Shown piece by piece: positions 47,949 through 53,014 of a stretch of DNA of 53,014 bases (positions within the stretch are counted from its first letter, which is position 1; the number at the start of each line of letters is the position of its first letter). The notes beneath the pieces were generated by a model. The model was not told the origin of the DNA, searched no databases, and saw only the letters and a list, made by a program, of their open reading frames with translations. The translations under genes were made by a program, and so were the position numbers. The DNA is from Pseudomonas putida. GTDB lineage: Bacteria > Pseudomonadota > Gammaproteobacteria > Pseudomonadales > Pseudomonadaceae. The stretch is taken from positions 1-53,014 of the forward strand of contig NZ_JANHLK010000035.1 in assembly GCF_028682635.1 (NCBI RefSeq), read 5' to 3'.

Positions 47949-48819
47949 CGGGTACGCCATCCTCACGCACGCGGTGCAGAAAGGTGGAAAGCGCACTGGA
48001 GAAATAGCCGTCGAGGCGCCGCACGAACACCGTTTCCACTTCAGCCAGCTGCGGGGACAGTTCGTGCACGGCCACCAAGCCCTCGCGCGCCGCGTTGGCA
48101 ACAACGCCCCTGGGCAACAGCGTGACCCCGACCCCGGCCGACACGCAGGCAATGATCGCTTCGATTGAACCGAACTCCAGCGGCTCGGGGGTGGGGGCGC
48201 CAAGGCTGGTCAGCAGTGTGTCCAGGCGTTGGCGATAGGAGCAGCCAAGACGGAAAACCACGGTCTTGAGATTCAAGGCCGCGGCGACATCCGCCAGGCG
48301 GTGCAGGGCCGGTGAAGTGACCAGCACCAGTTCTTCGCGAAAGACCGCTTCGCTGTGCAGCTGCGGGTGATTGACCGGCCCGACCACGAACGCGCCCTCC
48401 AGCTTACAGTCGATGACGTCCTGGATCAGGCTGCAGGTGGTGCCGGTGCGCACCACCGGGCGAACCTCGGGGTAATCCCTGGCGAACCGGGCGATCAGGT
48501 GTGGCAGGCGCAGGGCGAGGGTGGTCTCCAGCGTGCCGATCTCGAGCTCGCCCCTGGGCTGGCCGTCATCGCGGGCGGCGCTTGTGGCATCGAGGAGCAA
48601 TTTCGCCAGGCGGTCGGCGAAGGGCAGGATGCGCCGTCCCGCGGGCGTCACCTGTACACCCTTGGCGCTGCGTTGGAACAGGGCCACGCCGAGCTCGTCC
48701 TCCAGCGAGCGAATCCGCGCCGACACGTTCGACTGCACGGTGTTCAGTTCGCTGGCGGCCTTGTTCATGCTGCCGTGGCGGGCTACCGCGGCCACTACCT
48801 TGAGATCCGTGACATCCAT
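47932..48819 (-). CDS. LysR-family transcriptional regulator
   Basis: A 295-residue regulator. Residues 1-60 form the LysR winged helix (TDLKVVAAVARHGSMNKAASELNTVQSNVSARIRSLEDELG), followed by the two-lobe effector domain (LEIGTLETTLALRLPHLIARF, GAFVVGPVNHPQLHSEAVFREELVLVTSP). ATG 48819 is chosen because AGGTGA sits 5 nt upstream; GTG 48828 lies inside that site. It is convergent to and overlaps the MFS gene, and diverges from the DUF485/actP operon across 249 bp, so it could control either. Confidence 0.9.
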   Translation of the reverse strand: MDVTDLKVVAAVARHGSMNKAASELNTVQSNVSARIRSLEDELGVALFQRSAKGVQVTPAGRRILPFADRLAKLLLDATSAARDDGQPRGELEIGTLETTLALRLPHLIARFARDYPEVRPVVRTGTTCSLIQDVIDCKLEGAFVVGPVNHPQLHSEAVFREELVLVTSPALHRLADVAAALNLKTVVFRLGCSYRQRLDTLLTSLGAPTPEPLEFGSIEAIIACVSAGVGVTLLPRGVVANAAREGLVAVHELSPQLAEVETVFVRRLDGYFSSALSTFLHRVREDGVPATFAL

Positions 48820-48930
48820 CGAACTCACCTATCTGAAAAAACAATAACCAATGCGCAATTCAAGGCTCATTAGAGATTAACACGCAAGCGGAAATCCACG
48901 GGAAGTTGATTCACCAAAAACGATCAACTG

Positions 48931-48944
48931 GATCATTAATGATC
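48931..48944. promoter_or_regulatory. Perfect 14-bp palindrome upstream of the actP operon
   Basis: GATCATTAATGATC is fully self-complementary. Further GATCA/TGATC half-sites lie on both sides (CGATCAACTG before, ACATGATCC after), forming a cluster of related half-sites over about 40 bp. It is in the LysR-DUF485 divergent gap (48820-49068), otherwise free of genes. Confidence 0.55.
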
Positions 48945-49068
48945 ATTTTACATGATCCTGTACCGGGCATAGGTTGAACGGGCACAGATACCGCAGCCAG
49001 TGGCGGATCGAGTCTGAATCTGAGGCTGTGGAACAACAATAACGCTACCACTGCTACACGGAGTCAAC

Positions 49069-49383
49069 GTGAACCATGCAACCGAATCAGCCAGGATCCG
49101 CAACCATCCCCGGTACAAGGATCTGGTCTCGCGCCAGCGCACGTTCGTCGCGAGTCTTACCGCTGCAACCCTTGTCCCGTATTTCACGTTCATCCTCGTC
49201 GCCGCCTTCGCGCCCCAGCTGCTGGCAACGAAGCTGTCGGCGACCAGCATCATCAATATCGGTTGGCCATTGGGTGTGGTGTTCATCCTCGGCGCCTGGC
49301 TGTTCACCGGTCTCTACATCCTGCGTGCCAACGGTGAGTTCGATGAACTGACCGCGCAGATTCGCGCGGGGGGCATCGTATGA
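49069..49383 (+). CDS. DUF485 membrane protein, ActP partner (YjcH-like)
   Basis: A 104-residue protein with two membrane helices (about 30-53 and 65-88). It opens with NHPRYKDLVSRQRTF, characteristic of DUF485/YjcH proteins, which are almost always encoded directly before a sodium/acetate symporter. The start is GTG 49069 with GGAG 5 nt upstream. It overlaps actP by ATGA. Confidence 0.92.
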   Translation: MNHATESARIRNHPRYKDLVSRQRTFVASLTAATLVPYFTFILVAAFAPQLLATKLSATSIINIGWPLGVVFILGAWLFTGLYILRANGEFDELTAQIRAGGIV

Positions 49384-51047
49384 AACGCATCCACTTGATC
49401 CTCGGCACGCTGCTCGGTGCAGTCGCCACCAGCGTTTTGGCCGGGGATGTTTTGCAGAACGTCGAGAAACAACCGATCAACATCACCGCGATCGGCATGT
49501 TCCTGGTCTTCGTCGTCACGACCCTGGGCATCACGTACTGGGCCGCCAACAAGACCCGGTCGATGGATGATTTCTACACGGCCGGTGGCGGCATCAGCGG
49601 TTTCCAGAACGGCCTGGCACTGGCCGGGGACTACATGTCGGCGGCGGCGTTGCTGGGGGTCACCAGCATGATCTTCTTCAACGGCTTCGATGGTGTGCTG
49701 TACTCGATCAGCTTCTTTGTCGCCTGGCCGCTGTTGCTGTTCCTGTTTGCCGAGCGCATCCGCAACCTGGGGCGCATCACCATCTCCGACATCGCTTCCT
49801 ACCGCCTCGATCAGAATCGCATCCGCACCCTGACGGCCTTCGGTTCGCTGACGGTGGTGTGCTTTTACCTGGTGGTGCAGATGGTGGGGGCGGGGCAGTT
49901 GATCCAGCTGTTGTTCGGCTTGCCCTACAATTACGCGGTGATTGCCGTGGGCCTGTTGATGGCGGTCTACGTCACCTTCGGCGGCATGGTCGCCACCACT
50001 TGGGTGCAGATCATCAAGGCCGGGTTGCTACTGGTGGGCGGCACCTTGCTCGCGATCCTGGCGCTGAGCAAGTTCGGTTTTTCCTTCGACCTGTTGTTCG
50101 AGCAAGCCGTGGCCGCGCACCACGATGGCGAGCGGATCCTGCTGCCGAGCAAACTGGTGGCCGACCCGCTGTCGCTGATCTCGCTGTCACTGGGACTGGT
50201 GTTTGGCACGGCGGGATTGCCACACATCCTCATGCGCTTCTTTACCGTGCCGGACGCCAGGCAAGCGCGTAAATCGGTGTTCGTCGCCACGGGCTTCATC
50301 GGTTTTTTCTACCTGATCGTGGCGGTGCTGGGCCTGGCCGCCATCGTGATCGTCGGCCAGGACCCGGCCTTCTACGAGTCCGGCATCGTCGGCGGCAAGC
50401 TCATCGGTGGCGGCAACATGCCGGTGATGCACCTGGCCAAGGCCGTGGGTGGCGACCTGCTGCTCGGCTTCATCTCGGCGGTGGCGTTTGCGACGATCCT
50501 GGCGGTGGTGTCCGGCCTGACCATGGCCGGCACCTCGGCGATCTCCCATGACCTCTATGTGATGGTCGTCAAGAAGGGCAAAGCCGAGGCCCGGGACGAG
50601 CGCCGCGTATCGCGGATCGCCTCGGTCGGTATCGGCATCGTCGCGGTGGTGCTGGGCATCCTGTTCAAGGACCAGAACATCGCCTTCCTGGTGGCGCTGA
50701 CCTTCGGCGTGGCGGCTTCGGTCAACTTTCCGATCCTGGTGCTTTCGATGTACTGGAAAGGGCTGACTACCCGGGGCGCATTGATCGGCGGCATTGCCGG
50801 GCTGGTGAGTGCCGTCGGCCTGGTGGTGCTCTCGCCGGCGGTGTGGGTCAAGGTGCTGGGCAATGCCGAGGCGATCTTCCCCTATGACTACCCGGCGATC
50901 ATCTCGATGAACGTGGCGTTCCTCTTTACCTGGCTGGGCTCGGTGACGGATCGCAGCCAGGGCGCGGTGCTCGAGCGCGAGCGTTTCGACGATCAATTGA
51001 TCCGCGCCCAGACCGGGCTCGGGGCCGCACAGGCGGTCAGTCACTGA
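49380..51047 (+). CDS. actP: ActP-like sodium:solute (acetate) symporter
   Basis: A 555-residue member of the SSS family with a leader (SVLAGDV) and about 13 helices. Hallmarks are TRSMDDFYTAGGGISGFQNGLALAGDYMS (split by me at 60-88), ITISDIASYRLDQNRIRT and GLVFGTAGLPHILMRFFTVPDARQ, all close to ActP. It imports acetate and similar short monocarboxylates with a cation. It is coupled to DUF485. No acetyl-CoA synthetase is adjacent; instead a cytochrome b561 and a flavoprotein follow, so the substrate could be another short acid. Whether this is the main ActP or a paralogue cannot be told here. Confidence 0.9.
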   Translation: MKRIHLILGTLLGAVATSVLAGDVLQNVEKQPINITAIGMFLVFVVTTLGITYWAANKTRSMDDFYTAGGGISGFQNGLALAGDYMSAAALLGVTSMIFFNGFDGVLYSISFFVAWPLLLFLFAERIRNLGRITISDIASYRLDQNRIRTLTAFGSLTVVCFYLVVQMVGAGQLIQLLFGLPYNYAVIAVGLLMAVYVTFGGMVATTWVQIIKAGLLLVGGTLLAILALSKFGFSFDLLFEQAVAAHHDGERILLPSKLVADPLSLISLSLGLVFGTAGLPHILMRFFTVPDARQARKSVFVATGFIGFFYLIVAVLGLAAIVIVGQDPAFYESGIVGGKLIGGGNMPVMHLAKAVGGDLLLGFISAVAFATILAVVSGLTMAGTSAISHDLYVMVVKKGKAEARDERRVSRIASVGIGIVAVVLGILFKDQNIAFLVALTFGVAASVNFPILVLSMYWKGLTTRGALIGGIAGLVSAVGLVVLSPAVWVKVLGNAEAIFPYDYPAIISMNVAFLFTWLGSVTDRSQGAVLERERFDDQLIRAQTGLGAAQAVSH

Positions 51048-51091
51048 TCCTCCACCTTTTTGATGTGCGTCTTTTGCAAGAGGAGCCTGTC

Positions 51092-51646
51092 ATGCAACTC
51101 AAAGACAATGGCCTGAGATTTTCACCTGTCACCGTCGTAACGCACTGGATCGTGGCGTGTTCACTGCTGGCGATTTTCGCGCTGCAACTGCTGATCGACC
51201 AGGTCTCCAGCGCGGCACTGCAACAGCCACTCGGCCGGGTGCAAAACCTGCTGGGCCTGATCCTGTTCCTCGTCTCGATCTATCGATTCTGGGCACGGAT
51301 CACGTCCTACCATCCGCTGCCGGTGGGCACGCCGAACCCCATCGAAGTGATCGTCAGCCGCTCGGTGGCGGTCGCGCTGGCCCTGGCGATGGTGCTGCTG
51401 CCGATTGCGGTCTGGGCTTCCCGCGCCGCCGCCGGCGAGGTGCTGCAACTGCCCGGCGGAATGTGGATTCCGGCGCTGCTGCCGGCCAACCCGACCTTGA
51501 AGCATGTCGTCGATGTGCTGTTCGACATCGGCGCCTCGGCGTTCCTCGCCGGTCTCGCGCTGCATGTCTTCGGCGCGCTGAAGAATCACTTTCTCCTGAA
51601 GAACAACACGCTCAAGCGGATGCTTGGAAAACATGTGGAGCTGTGA
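51092..51646 (+). CDS. Cytochrome b561-family membrane protein
   Basis: A 184-residue, four-helix protein of the prokaryotic cytochrome b561 family, which binds haem b in the inner membrane and passes electrons to or from quinones. Visible His residues are His18 (VVTHWIV) in helix 1, His138 before helix 4, and His158 and His166 (LALHVFGALKNHF). The His normally at the start of helix 2 (H-x-x-LG) is replaced: the segment reads LGRVQNLLGL. One haem may be lost or ligated differently. GAGGAG 6 nt upstream supports ATG 51092. It is followed after 3 bp by the flavoprotein gene. Confidence 0.85.
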   Translation: MQLKDNGLRFSPVTVVTHWIVACSLLAIFALQLLIDQVSSAALQQPLGRVQNLLGLILFLVSIYRFWARITSYHPLPVGTPNPIEVIVSRSVAVALALAMVLLPIAVWASRAAAGEVLQLPGGMWIPALLPANPTLKHVVDVLFDIGASAFLAGLALHVFGALKNHFLLKNNTLKRMLGKHVEL

Positions 51647-51649
51647 GCC

Positions 51650-52630
51650 ATGAACCAGGACAGAATCGATTTCGCGGGTAACCTCATCACCCGGCTCTGC
51701 GGAGTGAAATACCCGATTTTCCTCGGCGGCATGGCCGCCATTTCCGGCCCGCAACTGGTCGCGGCAGTGGCCAATGCCGGGGGCATGGGCGTCATCGGCG
51801 GCTTGCGCCTGCCGCCCCTGGCCTTGCGCCGCTGGATCGAGGAAACACGGGCGCTGACCGACCGGCCCTTCGGCGTGAACCTGGTGCCGCAGTTTGGCGG
51901 CCCCGAGGTCTTTGAAGCGCAATTCCAGGTGATCCTCAAGGAAAAGCCCAAACTGCTGTCGCTGTTTTATGCCGAGAAGTACGCCGCCGACATGATTGCC
52001 CGGGCGAAAGATGCCGGGCTGCTGGTCATGGTGCAGGCGGGCTCGGTGGAGCTGGCTCGCAACGCCATCGCCCAGGGGGCGGACATCATCATTGCCCAGG
52101 GCAGTGAAAGTGGCGGGCACCTCAATCGCGGCACGATCGGCATCATGCCGTTGTTGACCTCGATCCTGGCGGTCGCCGAGGGGCGGCCGGTATTGGCGGC
52201 AGGCGGTATCGCCCAGGGCGACGATGTGCGCGCACTGATGTCGCTCGGTGCATCGGGGGTGGTAGTGGGTACGGCGTTCATTGCCACCGATGAGTCGAAC
52301 GCCCATCCGCTCTACAAACAGAAGATTGTCGAGGCAACCACCGATGACACCGAGTACCGCACCGGTTATTCGTTCGGCTGGACCTACGGCACGCCGCACC
52401 GGGTGATTCCCAATCGGGACAAATGGAACCTGCTGCGCCTGATCGGTGGCGGCGCCCGGGCGATCGACAAGCCGCGAATGGCGCAGAAACTGTCGCTGTA
52501 TGCGGGGCAGGGGGTGGGCAAGATTCACAGTGTCGTACCGGCGGCCGAGCGGGTGGCGGAGCTTGCCCTCGGCCTGATGACTGCGCCGGATCAGCTGCCG
52601 ACTAAGCAGAGAAGGGCGCTAGGCGTGTAG
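51650..52630 (+). CDS. Nitronate monooxygenase-like flavin oxidoreductase
   Basis: A 326-residue TIM-barrel FMN enzyme of the 2-nitropropane dioxygenase / NAD(P)H:flavin oxidoreductase family. It has YPIFLGGMAAISGPQLVAAVANAGGMG at the N-terminus, the family motif AQGSESGGHLNRG at about 150-162, and the FMN phosphate site LAAGGIAQGDDVRALMSLGASGVVVGT. Members detoxify nitronates or act as quinone or enoyl reductases. It is probably cotranscribed with the cytochrome b561 gene, so electron transfer between them is conceivable. Its TAG stop (52628-52630) is the TAG of a REP arm, so the coding sequence ends inside the repeat. Confidence 0.88.
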   Translation: MNQDRIDFAGNLITRLCGVKYPIFLGGMAAISGPQLVAAVANAGGMGVIGGLRLPPLALRRWIEETRALTDRPFGVNLVPQFGGPEVFEAQFQVILKEKPKLLSLFYAEKYAADMIARAKDAGLLVMVQAGSVELARNAIAQGADIIIAQGSESGGHLNRGTIGIMPLLTSILAVAEGRPVLAAGGIAQGDDVRALMSLGASGVVVGTAFIATDESNAHPLYKQKIVEATTDDTEYRTGYSFGWTYGTPHRVIPNRDKWNLLRLIGGGARAIDKPRMAQKLSLYAGQGVGKIHSVVPAAERVAELALGLMTAPDQLPTKQRRALGV

Positions 52631-53014
52631 GAGCCGGCTTGCCGGCGAAGGCGCCTTCGAATATTGCATCGGGCTTGCGGGCCTCTTCGCTGGTAAGCCA
52701 GCTCCTACACGGGTTTGCGCACGGCGTTGTTTTGTGGTTAACGCGGACCTGTAGGAGCCGGCTTGCCGGCGAAGGCGTCCTTGAATATTGCGTCGAGCTT
52801 TCGGGCCTCTTCGCTACACGGGTTTGCGCAAGGCGTTGCTTTGTGGTCGACGCGGACCTGTAGGAGCCGGCTTGCCGGCGAAGGCGTCCTTGAATATTGC
52901 ATCGGGCTTGCGGGCCTCTTCGCTACACGGGTTTGCGCAAGGCGTTGCTTTGTGGTCGACGCGGACCTGTAGGAGCCGGCTCGCCGGCGAAGGCGTCTTC
53001 GAATATTGCATCGA
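52626..53014. repeat. REP/BIME tandem array, 109-bp period
   Basis: Four units start with TGTAGGAGCCGGCT at 52626, 52750, 52859 and 52968, and the array continues past the window. Unit 1 is 124 bp long and has a full opposite arm (GCTGGTAAGCCAGCTCCTACAC). Units 2 and 3 are 109 bp because exactly 15 bp (GGTAAGCCAGCTCCT) of that arm are missing. The same family opens the window at 1-179 in inverse orientation. No gene is supported here. Confidence 0.93.

Noticed and set aside
52639..52972. Short open frames inside the terminal REP array
   Set aside because: They are translations of the repeat itself, with repeated peptides and no signals.
1..53014. The window as a mobile genomic island bounded by inverted repeats
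   Set aside because: The boundary repeats are REPs found throughout such genomes; no integrase, transposase, tRNA target or attachment-site duplication is visible.

Overview
The window looks like chromosomal DNA of a fluorescent-group Pseudomonas. It is GC-rich and dense in genes that overlap by ATGA. It carries Pseudomonas-type REP/BIME palindromes (TGTAGGAGC... and TGTGGGAGCGAGC... families) between many genes, a MexEF-OprN-type efflux pump and an actP/DUF485 pair. I see no rRNA, tRNA, CRISPR array, transposase, integrase or phage gene. The species call is an inference from the REPs and gene content, not from a marker gene.

Layout. 1-6130: a diguanylate cyclase, a small membrane protein, an aldehyde dehydrogenase plus isochorismatase-fold hydrolase pair divergent from an HxlR regulator, a lipoprotein, and a REP array with a 135-bp period. 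6134-10865: a LacI regulator divergent from an oxidoreductase / sugar isomerase-epimerase / Nuc_H-symporter operon, with a perfect 18-bp palindrome downstream of a recognisable promoter. 10980-17574: a TetR regulator divergent from mexE-mexF-oprN, with two copies of one operator motif between them. 17667-18483: two tandem paralogous lipoproteins.

18496-42546 is the most unusual part, an 18-gene divergent locus around a FadR-type GntR regulator. The minus arm reads biotin carrier (AccB-like), biotin carboxylase, two OadA/transcarboxylase-5S-like proteins, a DUF35 protein, an acyl-CoA ligase, a thiolase-fold protein without the nucleophilic Cys, a crotonase-type carboxyltransferase and a quinone reductase. 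The plus arm reads a free 74-aa biotinyl domain, the GntR regulator, a second acyl-CoA ligase, a second carboxyltransferase, an MFS carrier, a YeiH-type exporter, then DUF1302, DUF1329, a YCF48-like beta-propeller and an MMPL/RND protein. The same 18-bp operator (TTGTC-N8-GACAA) precedes both arms. The parts list resembles a 12S/5S/1.3S transcarboxylase together with a biotin carboxylase. However, both 5S-like proteins have lost the catalytic Lys and one metal-binding His. I infer a catabolic system for a hydrophobic carboxylate or ketone-like compound; the substrate is unknown.

42613-52630: a glyoxalase-like protein, an exported EF-hand protein with four EGKCG motifs (RiPP/HvfA-like) and a strong terminator, a D-cysteine desulfhydrase-family enzyme, two coupled MFS carriers with a convergent LysR regulator, then DUF485/ActP, a cytochrome b561 and a nitronate monooxygenase-like flavoprotein. 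The window starts and ends in REP arrays of the same family in opposite orientation.
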